From the NCBI RefSeq assembly GCF_030445035.2, contig NC_080677.1, forward strand, positions 108,001,513 to 108,065,512: 64,000 nt of DNA. Direction: 5' to 3'. Origin of the DNA: Dasypus novemcinctus. Taxonomy: Eukaryota > Chordata > Mammalia > Cingulata > Dasypodidae. The position numbers and the translations under genes are program-made. Positions 11,339-25,096 of the stretch are shown here, one piece after another (the first letter of the stretch is position 1; the number at the start of each line of letters is the position of its first letter). Under the pieces are notes generated by a model. It was not told the DNA's origin and did no database searches. It worked only from the letters and a program-made list of their open reading frames with translations.

Positions 11339-11675
11339 GTACGTATTCTCAGAGTTCTTCCCTCCCTCCAGGAGTTTTTTCTTGACTCTGTTATTGGCAT
11401 GAATTGTTATAAATTTTGGATGAGTAAACAACTGATTATAGGTGAGGTTCTAATAGAAGAAATTTTAGGACAGTGCCCAAATTCCAGCAAGCATGTACTC
11501 TGTTTTATATAAATCATTATATGAAAATCCGTTTTATAAAACAAGTAACTTGAAGGGTACGGATCTCCTTTCTAAAACATTCCTGTAAGTAACAGGATAC
11601 GCCTAAAGATTTTTTTAAAACTTTGTTTTGAAAGAGCTTCAAACTTAAAGGAAAGTTACAAAATAATGTAAAAGC

Positions 11676-11936
11676 AAGGAGCAGATGTGGCTCAAGCAAT
11701 TGGGTGCCCACCTCCCACATGGGAGGTCCCGGTTTTGGTTCCTGGTGCCTCCCAAAGATGATGAGCAGATGATGTAATCAGGAGGGAATGGAAGTGGCTC
11801 AAGCGGTTTGGGTACTCACCTCCGGCATGGGAGATCCCATGTTTGATTCCCAGTGTCTCCTAAAGAAGACAAGCAGACAATGAGCAGACAGACTGAGGAG
11901 CCATCTCAGAAGAGGATTTAAAAAAAAAAAAATAGA
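11676..11936 (+). repeat. DAS SINE, dimeric form
   Basis: Two tRNA-like heads in tandem are visible: GATGTGGCTCAAGCAATTGG near 11685 and GAAGTGGCTCAAGCGGTTTG near 11790. A shared A-rich tail follows (AAAAAAAAAAAA near 11920-11931). Confidence 0.8.
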
Positions 11937-12071
11937 AACAATACATAGAATTCCCAAATATCCTCTCATCCAGATGCCCAGAGTTATCAACTTTTAGCAT
12001 TTTGCAACAATTATTATATCATTCTGTCTATTGTCTAGACTCTTTTTATCAATTTTTTTTCTTTTCTTTCC

Positions 12072-12163
12072 CTTTTTTTTTTTTTTTTTGAGGCACTAGG
12101 GATCGAACCCAGGACCTTGTACATGGGAAGCAGGCACTCGACCCCTTGAGCTACATCCACTCC
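12072..12163 (-). repeat. DAS monomer
   Basis: Poly-T, then AGGGATCGAACCCAGGACCT and CCTTGAGCTACATCCACTCC, the reverse complement of a tRNA-like head with a clean B box. Confidence 0.8.
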
Positions 12164-12376
12164 CCTGTTGAAACTTTTGAGAGAAGGTTCCATACATCAT
12201 GAACCTCTAATTAATACTTCCTGGTAAATTTTTTGAGAACAAAGACTTTTGCTATGTAACGACTTAAGTACAACTATCAAGTTCAAAAATTTAGCATTGA
12301 TATAAAGCATATAGTCCATATTCCAATTTTTTTCAGTTGTCCCAAAGTTGTCCTCCTTTTTTCTGGATTGAAAGAT

Positions 12377-13785
12377 TTTCTTTCTTTTTTTAAAAAATTG
12401 TAGTAATATATATAACCTAAAATTTCCCCTTTTAACCACAAATATTTCAGTGGTGTTAATTAAATTCAGGGTTATGCTGCATTCAACAGTATCTATTTTC
12501 AAAACTTCTCCATCAACTCCAACAGAAATTCTATACAAATTCAGCTTAATTCCCTATCTCCTATCCCCTCCTCAGCCCTCAGTAGGCTGTATTCTAGGTG
12601 ATGAGTCTATGAATTTGCTTATTCTATTTATTTCATATCAGTGAGATCATACAAAATTTGTCCTTTTATGTCTGGCTTATTTCACTCAACATTGTCTTCA
12701 AGGTTCATCCATGTTGTTGCATGTTATCAGAACTCTTCCTTTTCATGGCTGCATAATATTCCATTGCAATATGTATTTACCACATGTTGCTCATCCTTTC
12801 ATTTGCTGGTGGGCACTTGGGTTGTTCCCATCTTTTGGCACTTGTGAACAATGCCCCATGTGTATCAGTGTGCAAATGTCTCTTCAAGACCTTGATTTAA
12901 ATTCTTTTGATTATATACCTAGAAGTGGGATTGCCAGGTTATAAGGTCATTCTATACTTAACTTTTTGAGGAACCATCAAACTGTTTTCTACCACAGCTG
13001 CACCATTTTCCATTCCCACTAGCAATGATTGAATATTCTTATTTCTCTATATTCTCTCCAACACTTACTATTTTTCATTTTTTTAAGAATAGCCATTGTA
13101 GTGGGTGTGAAGTAGTACCTCATTGTGGTTTTGACCTGCATTTCCCTAATGACTAATGATGTTCACTATCTTTTCATGTGCTTTTTAGCCACTTGTATAT
13201 CTTCTTTGGAGAAATGTCCGTTCAAGTCTTCTGCCAATTTTTGATTGGTTTGTTTCTTTTTTGTTGTTGATTATAGAAGTTCTTTCTAAATTCTGGATAT
13301 TAAACCCTTACCACTTGTGTGGATTCCAAATATTTTCTTTCATTCTATAGGTTGTCATTTTACTTTCATGATGAATTCCTTGGCACAAATGTTTTTAATA
13401 TCAGTGAGGTTCTGCTTTATCTGTTTTTTTATTTTGTAACTTGTGCTTTTGGTATAAGGCCTAAAATCATTGTCTAGCACAAGGTCCTGAAAATACCTCC
13501 CTATGTTTTCTTCTAGAAGCTTTATAGTCCTAGTTCTTATATTTAGGACTTTGACCCATTTTGATTTAATTTTTGTACATGATATGAAATAGGGGTCCCC
13601 CTTCACTCTTTTGCATATGGATATCCAGTTTTCCCAACACTATTTATTGAAGAGACTGTTCTTTCCCAGTTGAGTGGATTTGGCACCCTTGTAAAAAATC
13701 CATTGGCCATGGTAGTTATGGGTCTATTTCTGAACTCTCAGTTCAATGCCATTGGGCTCTCCTTGTGCCAATACCATACTATTTT
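12377..13785 (-). repeat. L1 fragment, antisense (3' UTR and ORF2 C-terminus)
   Basis: The + strand shows the reversed L1 3' region (TTCATCCATGTTGTTGCATG, GTTTTGACCTGCATTTCCCT), followed by the antisense C-terminal part of the reverse-transcriptase ORF2. The minus strand at 13355-13606 still reads ORF2-like residues. It is 5'-truncated and has many stops. The next L1's tail begins where this one ends. Confidence 0.8.
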
Positions 13786-16670
13786 TTTTTTTCATTAAAA
13801 TTTTTTGTATCAATGTTACAAGTTACTCCATTAACACAATGTAATAACTATAATAAATCTACTTTGGACTGTGGTTACACTCCCTCCCCCCCCCCCCCTT
13901 ATTTTTATTCATTCCTCAATCTTGAGGAATTTGGGACAATGTCCACTCTGGCTGCTTCAGGCTGAGAAGGGACATCGATATTATGGGGCAGAGGAAAGGA
14001 ATTCTTTTGCTTACAGTTGAAGATACACTTTGTTTTGGAGGATGGGACTGGTCCATCATTATTTTGTTAGTTGTCCAAGGTAAGCCCAAAGTATTGGACA
14101 GTAGGAGATGGCTGCAACTCTCCTGGGTTTCATAGTTCAACCAGCATATAAACAATCCTAAGATTTAAGTCTCTGAGAAATATACTTAACAGATTCATTG
14201 AAAATTATAGGTTCGAATACAAGGAGTAGAAGAATCATGATTAGAGGAATTATAAATGAGTGTAACTATGTTCTACTGGGAAAATAGAGTTTCATAAATT
14301 CCCAAATTCAGCCTGCAAAGGTGGTGTTGATTTCATGAGGCGATACGAGGCCTATGGTGTCCTGGCGTCCCTAGAGCCACTGGGAACAGTTTTGTTTGAG
14401 ACTTTGTTTGCTGTGGCAGTTTGTGAAAACTACCTGAGACCTGCATAAGTGTAACCTCCAGAATGACCTCCTGACTCACTTTGAAATCTCTTAGCCATAA
14501 AAACTATTTTATTTAATATTTCTCCCTTTTGGTCAAGGTCTCTTTCCAAATGCATCCCTGATTAACACTTGGTATTCCTCAGCGTCAGAGAGGCTCATCC
14601 CTGGGAGTCAGTGTCCCACATCGTGGGGAAGGTAGTGAGTTTATTTACAGAGTTTGGCTTAGAGGCCACATTTGAATAACAAGGATATTTTCAGGAGATA
14701 ACTCTTAGGCATTAATTATAATTAGACTTAGTTTCATTATTATGAGAATAAGTTTCATAAGTGTAAGCATGAAGATCAAGGGCTTGGCATATTGGCCTGT
14801 TTTCTTTTATTAAGCAAAGCTTATATATTCCAGGATTTTTTGCCATCTTATTTGAGGCAATAGCAGAACTTCCCCAGGGATTAGTATTTTGTTAGCTACC
14901 ATGTGGGTCTCTATCTATCCAGAAAATATACCTATGGCAACAAGGATACTTTTATATCCCATAGAAGTATGCTTTAGGTGCATTTTTCCCCCATATGCCA
15001 CCCCACTATCAACACCCTATAGTAGTGACACACCTTTGTTATAGATCCTAAAAGAATATTCTTATTTGTTCACTGTGTTACACAATCCCCCATTTTATCC
15101 TTTAGCTTTGCTTCTCATAACATATACAACCCAAAACTTCCCTTTTCCAGCCACATTCACACGAACACACTTCAGGTCCGTTAATTTTACTCATATTTCT
15201 GCACCACCATCACCTCATCCATTTCTAAACCATGACAGTCAATCTAATTATAAATTCTGCACAAATTAAGCATTAGTTCACCATTCTCTACTCCCATTCT
15301 ATCTCTTGGTAAACTTCCAGACTCTGTCTCTATGAGTCTACTCACTATGTTTAGTTCATATCAGTGAAATCTTGCAATATTTGTCCTTTTGCTTCTGACT
15401 TATTTCACTCAACATAAGGTCTTGAAGCTCCATCCATGTTGTGGCGTGCATCAGGACTTTATTCCTTTTTCCAGCTGAATAATATCCTACCACGTGTATG
15501 TACCACATCCTGTTTATCCATTCATCAGTTAATGGACACTTAGGTTGCTTCCATCTTTTGGCAATTGTGAATTATGCCACTATGAACACTGGTGTGCATA
15601 TATCTGTTCATGTCTCTGCTTTCATTTCTTCTGGTTGTATACCTAGCAGCAGGATTTCTGAGTCTTATGGCAGTTCTATACTTAGCTTCCTGAGAAGTCA
15701 CCAAACTGCCCTCCACAACTCCACAATGGCTGCACCATTCTACATTCCACCAGTAGTGAATGTTCCTATTTCTCTACATCCTCTTCAACACTTGTAGTTT
15801 TCTGGTTGTTTTTTTTTTTTAAATATTACCAGTTGTAGGTGTGAAATGATATCTCATTGTGATTTGTTTGTTTTTTTCCATTGTGGTTTTGATTTGCATT
15901 TCCCTAGTAGCTATGGATGTTGAGCATCTTTTCATGTGCTTTTCAGCCATTTGTATTTCCTCTTTGGAAAAATGTCTGTTCGAGTCATTTGCCCATTTTT
16001 TTAATTGGGTTGTTTGTTTCTTTATTGTTGAGCTGTAGGATTTCTTTTTATATGCTGAATATTAGACCCTTATTGGATACGTGATTTCCAAATGTTTTCT
16101 CCCTTTGAGTAGGCTGCCTTTTCACTTTCTTGACAAACTCCTTTGAAGCATAAAAATTTTTATTTTGAGGAGTTCCCATTTATCTATTTTTTCTTTGGTT
16201 GCTTGTACTTTGGGTATAAATTTTATGAAACCATTGTCTACCACGAGATCTCAAAGATGCTTCCCTATACTATTTTGTAGGAGTTTTATGGTCCTGGCTC
16301 TTCTATTTAGGTCTTAGATCCATCTTGTGTTAATATTTATGTAGGATATGAGATAGAGATCCTCTTTCATTCTTTTGGATATGGATACCCAGGTTTCCCC
16401 ACACCATTTGTTGAAGAGACTATTCTGTCCCAGTTGAGTGACAAGTTGGTGGCCTTGTCAAATATCAGTCAACAGTAGATGTGCAGGTCTATTTCTGAAC
16501 TCTCAATTTGGTTCCATTTGTCAATATGTCTATCCTTGTGCCAACACCATTAAGTTTTGACCACTGTAGCTTTGTAATAAGTTTTAAAATCAAGAAATAT
16601 GAATCCTCCAACTTTGTTCTTCTTTTTAGATATAATTTTGGCTATTCAAGTTTCCTTACCCTTCCATATA

Positions 16671-17015
16671 CTTTTTTTTAAGATTCATTTATTTCTACCT
16701 CCCCACCGTCCTTGTTTGCATTCGCTGTCTACTTTCTGTGTCTGTTTGTTGTGTGCACATCTTTTTTGGAGGCACCCGAAACCAAACCTGGGACCTCCCA
16801 TGTGGAAGGGAGGCACCTAGTCACTGACCCACCTCTGCTGTCTGCTTGTTGTGTCTTATTGTGTCTCCTTGTTTTGTGTCTCCTTGTTGTGTCATCTTTT
16901 TGCATCAGCTCACCACACCAGCTTGCTGTCTTGTACGTCTTCTTTAGAAGGCACTGGGAACTGACCCTCCCATGTTGTAGGTGGGCACTGAACTACTTGA
17001 GCTACATCCACTTTC
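16671..17015 (-). repeat. DAS SINE, dimeric form, inside the L1
   Basis: Oligo-T and AAGATTCATTTATTTC are followed by two reversed heads: ACCAAACCTGGGACCTCCCA near 16785 and GAACTACTTGAGCTACATCC near 16990. It interrupts the antisense ORF2. Confidence 0.8.
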
Positions 17016-17566
17016 CTTCCATGTAAATTTAATGATTGGTTTTCCCACTTATGCAAAGAAGGTTGTTGGAATTTTGATTGAGATTGTGTTGAATCTGTAA
17101 TCACTTTGGGTAGAATTGACATCCTGACAATATTTAGTTTTCCAGCCTATGAACTCAGAATGTCCTTCCATTTATTTAGGTCTTTGATTTCTTTTAGCAA
17201 TGTTTTGTAGTTTTCTGCATGTAAGTCCTTTACATCCTTGGTTAAATTTATTCCTAGATATTTACTTCCTAGATATTTAAATATGCTTATTTCCTAGATA
17301 ATAAATTCATTTCCTAGATATTTGATTCTTTTAGTTACTATTGTAAATGGAATTCTTTCTTGATTTCCATTTCAGATTGTTCATTACTAGTATATAGAAA
17401 TATCACTGATTTCTAGGTGTTCATCTATACTCTGCCACTTTGCTGAATTTGTTTATTAACTTTAATAGCTTTGTTATGGAGTTTTTGGGAATTTCTTTGT
17501 ATAGGATCATGCCATCTGCAAATAAGGAAAGTTTTACTTCTTCCTTTTCAATATGTTTGCCTTTTA

Positions 17567-17659
<93 letters not shown>

Positions 17660-17851
17660 TTAGAGGGAAAGCTTTCAGTCTTTTACCATTGAGTATGGTG
17701 TTAGTTGTGAATTTTTCATATATGCTCTTTATCATGTTTAGGAAGTATCCTTCCAGTCCTAATTTTCTAAGTGTTCTTATCAGGAGTGGTGCTAGATCAT
17801 TTCCTGCATCAGTTGAGATGATCATATGTTTTTTTTTCCCTTCATTCTGAT

Positions 17852-18768
17852 AATATAGAGGCATCTGGACACTATAGGCAGAGCAGACAACCCCAGGAAA
17901 TCTGTACCCCATCGGTGGGCCTTACCTTGAAATATATGATAATCTATCCCCCCCAGTCTATCAGAGTTAGAGTTAGATCATGTATAATATTCTTACACGT
18001 GTACTTCTGCCCCTTTTATTTGAACCTATAATAGCACTATACCTGTTAAATATATGTCCCAGAGACTTAAATCTTTGGTCTGTTCATATGCTGGTTGAGC
18101 CTTGAATCTTAGCAGAGTTGCAACCAACACCTACTCTCCAGTTCATCAGACTCACCCAGGACAACTAACAATAGGATGGTGATGGACAACACCCATCCCA
18201 AAACAAACAGAGTATCTACTACTGCAGGCAAGACAGTTCCATCCATCTGCCCCAATAGGAAGCAGAATGGGTATCACCATCCCAAAATCTTCAAGACTGA
18301 GGAATAAACACATATAAGTGGGGAATGCAGCTATGGACTAAAGTAGACTTATTGTTATTCTAGTAATGGAAGAACTTATAACATTGATATAAAGACAGTT
18401 GGTCACCAGAGGTTCTAAGGGTTTGGGAGAGGGGTGTGGAGAAAAGGTATAACATGGGACATTTTTGGAACATTGGAATTGTTCTGCATGATCTTTCGGT
18501 GATTGATAAAAACCTTTATACATTTTGTCAAAACCTATAAAATTGTGCAGTGTAAGTATAAGCCATAATGTAAACTATTGACCATGGTTAGTGACTATGC
18601 TTCAATATTTGTTCATCAGTTGTAACAAATGTACCACACTAATGAAAGATGTTGTTAATGAGGGAAACTGTGAGATGGGGAGGAGGTGAGGTATATGGTA
18701 ATCCCCTATATTTTGGTGTAACTTTTATGGAATCTAAAACTTCTTTAAAAATAAGGAACAAAAAATAT
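17852..18768 (+). mobile_element. Sense-oriented L1 3' UTR copy inserted in the antisense L1
   Basis: The reverse complement of the host L1's own 3' UTR (13.96-14.3 kb) shares many strings with this block: TTTGAACCTATAAT, CAGAGACTTAAATCTT, TATGCTGGTTGA and GACAACTAACAA. The block ends AATCTAAAACTTCTTTAAAA plus an A-rich tail. It is therefore a 5'-truncated L1 copy of the same or a close subfamily in opposite orientation. No clean target-site duplication is visible. Confidence 0.75.
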
Positions 18769-19317
18769 GCTGTTGGATTCAGTTACCTAGTCTTTTGTTG
18801 TGGATTTTTGCATCTATATTCATAAGGGATATTGGTCTTTTCTTTCCTTCTATCTGTCTTTGTATTAGTGTTGTTGGTCTTGTAAAATGAGTTAGGGAAT
18901 GTTCCCTCTTCAATTTTTGGAACAGTTTGAACAGGATTGGCATGAACTTCTTGAAATGTTTGGTAGAATTCACCTGTGAATTTTCTTTGTGGGCTTTTCT
19001 TTTTTGAGAGTTTTTTTATGACTGATTCAATCCCTGCTTATAATTGGTCTTCTGTTTCTTGTAGGTTGTTTGTATGTTTCTAGGAATTTTGTCCATTTCA
19101 TCTAGATTTCTAATTTGTTAGCATACAATTGTTCGTAGTATCCTCTTACAACTGTTTTTATTTCTATGAGTCAGTAGGCGTAATATCCTCTTTCATTTCT
19201 GATTTTAATTATTTGTATCCTCCTTTATTCTTTGTCAGTCTAGATAAAGGTTTGTCCATTTTATTGATCTTTTTAAAAAACAACTTTTGGTTTTTTAAAT
19301 TTTCTCTATTATTTTTT

Positions 19318-19741
19318 TTAAGATTATTTATTTATTTTTTTATTCTCTCCCCCTGCCCCCACCCCAGTTGTCTGTTCTCTGTGTCCATTCGCTGTGTGTT
19401 CTTATGTGTCCGCTTCTATTGCTGTATTGTTGTCAGCGGCACCAGGAATCTGTGTCTATCCTTGTTGCGTCATCTTGCTTCATCAACTCTCCGTGTGTAC
19501 GGCCGCCACTCCTAGGCAAGCTGTACTTTCTTTCTTACTGGGTGGCTCTTCTTTCGGGGCGCACTCCTTGCGCATGGGGCTCCCCTACGCAAGGGACACC
19601 CCTGATTGGCACAGCACTCCTTGCGCACATCAGCACTGTGCGTGGGCCAGCTCCACACAGGTCAAGGACACCCTGGGTTTGAACCATGGACCTCCCATGT
19701 GGTAGACGGATACCCTATCTGTTGGGCCAAGTCCGCTTCCC
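19318..19741 (-). repeat. DAS SINE, long form, inside the L1
   Basis: Complete minus-strand unit. A perfect 16-base target-site duplication, TTCTCTATTATTTTTT, lies at 19302-19317 and 19742-19757. It interrupts L1 ORF2. Confidence 0.95.
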
Positions 19742-22700
19742 TTCTCTATTATTTTTTATCCTCTACTTCATTTTATCTACTGTAATCTTTATTATTTCTT
19801 TCCCTCTGCTTGCTTTGGTTTAGTTTGCTGTTCTTTTCTTAGTTCCTCCAGGTATGCAGTTAGGTCTTTGACTTTAGCGCTTCTTTTTTAATGTAAGCAT
19901 GTAGGGCTATAAATTTCCCTCTCAACACTGCCTTTGCTGCATCCCATAAGTGATATGTTGTATATTCATTTTCGTTCATCTAAAAATATTTACTGATTTG
20001 CTTTTCAATTTCTTCTTTGATCCATTTAATGTTTACGAGTGTATTGTTTAACTTCCATATATTTGTGAATTTTCCAGTTCTCAGTTATGGATTTCTAGCT
20101 TCATTCTATTATAGTGAGAGAAGACACTTTGTATGGTTTCAATCTTTTTAAACTTATTAAGACTTGTATTGTGACCTAACACATGGTCTATCCTGGAGAT
20201 TGAGCCATATACACTGAGAAGAATGTGTGTCCTATTGTTTGGGGTGCAGTATTCTATATATTTCTGTTAGGTCTAGTTCATTTATCATATTGTTTAAGTT
20301 GTCTGTTTCTTTATTGATCTCCTATCTACATGTTCTATCCTTTGTTGAAAGTAGTATATTGAAATCTCTAGTTATTATTATAGAAGGTATATTTCTCCTT
20401 TTAGTTTTGCCAGGGTTTGCCTCATGTATTTTGAGGCACCATGGTTAGATGCATAAATATATGATTGTTATTTTTTGGGTAGATTGCCTCTTTTATTAAT
20501 ATATAGTACCCTTCTTTGTCTCTTATAATAGCTTTTGACTTAAAGTCTATTTTGTTCCATATTAGTATAGCTACCCCAGTGCTCTTTTGGTTACTATTTG
20601 CATGGAATACCTTTTTCCATCCTTTAACTTTCAACCTATTCATATCTTTGGGTCTAAGATTAGTCTCTTCTAAAAAAAAAGTATTGGATCATGCTTTTTT
20701 ATCCAGTCTGCCAACCTGTGCTTTTAATTGCAGAGTTTAATTCAGTAGCATTCAGTGTTATTGCTGAAAAGGCAGTACGTACTTCAGCCATTTTACCCTT
20801 TTTCAAATACATGTTGTACATTTTTTTCCTCTTTTTTATTGCAGGCTCATTTTGTGTATAGTTGATCTTTTGTGATGTAACTGACTGATCCCTTTATCAT
20901 TTCCATTTCTTTTTATTTCTTAAATACTTTCTTTGTGCTTATCCTTGGGTGTAGTAAACAACCTAAGTCTATAACCTACTAGTTTGTAAAGATACCAACT
21001 AACTTCAATAGCATACACATTCATTGCTCTCTTGGCTTCCTTTTCTCCTTTTTATCTTATTTTTGTGACATGTTACCTCTTTATATTTTATATGTCCATT
21101 ATAAGGAAATGTGATTATTTCTTATTCATTTGTATTCTATCTCTTAGAGGAAATGAGGCGTAGAGTTATATACTGAGGATATGGACTATTTAGGTTTGCA
21201 TTTACCCATTTAGTTATCTTTACTGAAGATCTTCACTTCTTCATACTGCTCAGGCCATTCTCCTCCTGTCTTTTCCTTTCAACCTGAAGGACTCCCTTTA
21301 GCAATTTTTGTAGGGCAGACCTTTTAGTGATGAACTCTCTGTTTTTGTTTATCTGTGAATATCTTAAACTCTCCCTCATTTTTAAGAAAATTTTTCCATA
21401 ATAAAGAATTTTTGATTGGCAGTTTTTCTTTTTCAATATCTTAAATATTTCATACCACTGCCTTCTGGCCTCTGTAGTTTCTGATGGGAAGTTGACACTT
21501 AGCCTTGTTGACTTTTCTCTTGCTACTTTCAGAATTCTCTTTATCTCTGGCATTTGACACTTCGATTAGTATATGTCTTAAAGTAAATCTATTAGTGTTT
21601 ATCCTATTTAGAGTACATTGTACTTCTTGGACATGCATAGTTATGTCTTTAGTAAGAGTAGGGAAACTTTTGGCCATTATTTCATCAAATATTCTTTCTG
21701 TCCCATTCCCTCATTTTCTTCTGCTGGCACCATATATTGGTATGCTTCATGCTGTCACTCATGTCCCTGAGACCCTGCTCAATTTTTTCTATTCTTTTCC
21801 CTTTCTGTTCTTTTGATTATATGATTTCGACTGCCCTGTCTTCTAGTTCACTAGTTCTTTCTTCTGTGTTCAAATCTGCTGTTTAACTTCCTAATTTAGA
21901 CACATTGTCATCTTAATATCCTTTAATTCTTTGTACTTATTTAGTTTATTTTCCTTCATCTCTTTGAGTTGATTTAGGAGATTTATTTGAACTTCTTTGA
22001 TTATTTGTTCCTAAGTTTATGTGCTTTCTGAAGTTTTAATTTGCTCCCTTGACTGAGCCTTATCTTCCTGTTTCTTAGTATGGCTTGTGATTTCTTGCTG
22101 ATGTCTGGGCGTCTGATTATTTTGATGTGCTAACTCTGAAAGTCAGTTTCTCCCTCTTGCCTGGGTTTTTTTTTGTTTTTTGTGTTTTGTTTTTGGTAAA
22201 TTGGCTGTGTGTTAAGGCTCTTCTTCAATGGCTGGTCCAGCTTATACTGAACCTTTAGAGCAGTCCCTATTTGTTGAGATTTTAGTGAGTGTTCTGTACC
22301 TGTTTTCTGCCCTGGACAACTTTTCAGGTTGCCCTTTTCCGTGTGATTGTCTCACCTCCAGAAGATTTCCTTTTCTGTCTTCCTTCTCTGGAGGTCCTGG
22401 GCTCTTCTGTTTGTTTTTATGCAGATTTTCCTCCCCAGTGGCTATGATTTAATGCTCAACTACTCTTCCACTAGGTGCCTCCTTTTCATTACAATTTTCA
22501 GTCCTGGGGCCCACCATACATTATGTCAGTTCAGTTTCTCCTTCTTTCTATGAGTCTTTTCTGCCTCCAGTTACTTCCACATTAGGGTGTCCTGTCCCAG
22601 GAAGCCAAATGGGGTCAGCACTAAAAAACACCCCCCCCTTTTTTTCATTTAGGTATTTCAGCAATTAGAGACCAGGTTGGGTATATGCACCATTTGCCAG

Positions 22701-23115
22701 CCATTCCGTTGTGGGTCTCTTATTTTCTGGGAATACTTTTGTATGCACATGTTCCCCAACCCATTGGACTCTGCCCTGGGTCTATGTGGCCTTGGATCCC
22801 CATGTCTAAATGTTCATGGGGTTCTAAATCACTGGTGTGTGTGACCACAGCTGTAGGTACCTGGGCCAGAGTGCTGCCACTTTGTGACTCTTGAAAGGCA
22901 TGGGACCTAATGAGGAGGAAAAATCCAGGCTAGCAGGTCTGAGTCACAGATCTCCTACCTTCTTTCGTAGCGTTTTTCTTTCTTTCTTCAGTTCAGCATT
23001 TCTATAGTCTTTCTCCAGTTTCTGTTGTCCTCCTGAGTCACAAGCAAGTGGAATTTGCATTTTTATTAGTTTCTATGGGGACTCTTTCCCACTATTTTGA
23101 TGGCATCACTCCCAA

Positions 23116-23828
23116 GACTTTTTAAATTAAAATAGCCTTTCATTATTACAAAAGCAATTAGGAAAAACTAGAAAAATATATTACCATATTTACACCATAA
23201 TTGTACTACCCAGAGTGCCATGTTAAGCATCTTATTGTATATTCTTCTAGATCTTTTTCTATACATATATATGCATATTTTATTAAAATGAAAGCAAATT
23301 GTACATGCTATTTTATAGTCTTCTCTTTCTAGTTAACTCTCTCTGCCTTTTCCATGTCAGTACGTTTTCATTCTTTCTAATAATTAGAATATTCAGAATT
23401 CTCCAGGTATCCCCAAATGCTCATCATAGCTATTTTTTCCAAATCAGAATCTAATCTAGAATCACAAATTTCATCTGGTTGTTATATCTTTTAATTCATT
23501 TTAAATCTAGTTTAGTCTTTCTTTTTCCATCACACAGACTTATTGAAGAACTAGGCCAGTTGTCCTACAGAATAGCCTAACTTCTGGATTTGTCTGTTTG
23601 CTTCTTTGGGGTGCCATTTAGCTTATTCCTCTATCTCTGGTACTTTACGTAAATTGAAAGTTAGGTCTAAAGGTTTGATTAATTCAATTTAAACCTTTTT
23701 TTTTTTTTTTTTGGCTACTGTACACCCAAGGTAATGTTGAGTACAGCATATTAACTCACATCAGGAAATATGATATCGATTTGACCTACTAGGAATTATG
23801 CTAAGATTGGCCTCTGGCCCCTAATGCA
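23116..23828 (-). repeat. Old LINE-like sequence (uncertain)
   Basis: From about 23400 the wording (CATCATAGCTATTTTTTCCA, CATCTGGTTGTTATATCTTT, TAGTTTAGTCTTTC) resembles the part that normally follows the L1-like 3' UTR seen at 11.6-12.4 kb. The 23116-23400 stretch is A/T-rich and unassigned. No gene is seen. Confidence 0.35.
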
Positions 23829-24182
23829 TTTTTTTTTTTTAATTTACTTTATTTATTTATTTCTCCCCATCCCTTCGTTGTTTGCACTTACTGTGTCTGT
23901 TCATCTTCCTTGTTTCTTTAGGAGGCACTTTAGGAGGCACTGGGAACCAATCCCCAGATCTCCCTCCCAGGAAGGAGGCATCTAATTGCTTAAGTCATCT
24001 CCATTCCCTACTTTGTTTTGTATCTCATTATGTTTTTCTTCTTGTGTCTCTTTTTGCATCAGCTTGCCATGCCTGTGCATTGCACCAGCTCTCTGTCTCC
24101 TTTAAGAAGCACCAGGACCCGAACTAGGGACCTCCTATATGGCAGGCGGGGGCTCAGTCCCTTGAGCCACATCTGCTTCTCC
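23829..24182 (-). repeat. DAS SINE, dimeric form
   Basis: Oligo-T, then TTTACTTTATTTATTTATTT and two reversed tRNA-like units (TGGGAACCAATCCCCAGATC, then GACCCGAACTAGGGACCTCC). A GAGCCACATCTGCTTC head closes it. Confidence 0.8.
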
Positions 24183-24206
24183 ATTTTTTTTTTTAATGGT
24201 ACTCAG

Positions 24207-25096
24207 TGTACAAGTCAGCCAAAGGGGTGCTGATGCAAAATACCAGAAGCCTGTTGGCTTTTATAAAGGGTATGTATTTGGGGTAGGAGCTTATAGATAA
24301 CCAGGCCATAAAGCATAGGTTACTTCCCTCACCAAAATCTATTTCCACGTGTTGGAGCAAGATGGCTACCAACATTGGCCAGGGTTCAGGCTTCCTGGGT
24401 TCCTCTCTTCTCAGGGCTTGCTTCGCTTTCCTCTGTGTGCTTACTTTCTGGGGCTCCAGCTTAAGACTTCAGCATCAAACTCCAACATCAGGGAAGCAGA
24501 CTTGGCCCAATGGATAGGGCATCCGCCTACCACATGGGAGGTCCGTGGTTCAAACCCTGGGCCTCCTTGACCCATGTGGAGCTGGCCTACCCGCCGTGCT
24601 GATGTACGCAAGGAGTGCCATGCCACGCCGGGGTGTCCCCGCATAGGGGAGCCCCACATGCAAGGAGTGCGCCCTGTAAGGATAGCTGCCCAGCTTGAAA
24701 GAAAGCGCAGCCTGCCCAGGAATGGCGCCACACACATGGAGAGCTGACGCAACAAGATGATGCAACAAAAAGAAACACAGATTCCCGGTGCCGCTGTTAA
24801 GGATGGAAGCAGACACAGAAGAACACGCAAATGGACACAGAGAGCAGACAACGGGGGGGGGGGGCGGGGATAAATAAATAAAAATAAATCTTTAAAAAAA
24901 AAAAACAAAACTCCAACATTAAAAACCCTCCAACTCTGTCCTTTGCCATGCCTTTTATCTTTGAATCCCAAACCACCCTACTGACTTGGCCCAATCAAAG
25001 CCCTGATCATAATTTAATTATGCCCAGGTACAGACCAGTTTACAAACATAATCCAATATCTATTTTTGAAATTCATAACTATATCAAACCGCTACA
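24207..25096 (+). repeat. ERVL/MaLR-type solo LTR (with a SINE inside)
   Basis: It starts TGTACAAGTCAGCCAAAGGG and ends in CTACA. It is clearly the same family as the LTR at 34695-35302: shared GGGTGCTGATGCAAAATACC, GGAGCAAGATGGCT, CCAGTTTACAAACATAATCC. No internal retroviral sequence is present. Target-site copies are too decayed to call. Confidence 0.75.
24491..24906 (+). repeat. DAS SINE, long form, nested in the LTR
   Basis: Sense element with head GACTTGGCCCAATGGATAGG and tail AAATAAATCTTT plus oligo-A. Target-site copies are AAACTCCAACATCA (24477-24490) and AAACTCCAACATTA (right copy starting at about 24908). Confidence 0.95.

Larger units (their letters stand above)
11610..12370 (-). 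repeat. Old L1-like 3' UTR, broken by SINEs (probable)
   Basis: Non-DAS parts read GAAAGTTACAAAATAATGTA, then AGAATTCCCAAATATCCTCT, TATATCATTCTGTCTATTGT and CCAATTTTTTTCAGTTGTCC. This resembles the antisense 3' UTR of an old L1 family. The family name is uncertain. Confidence 0.45.
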
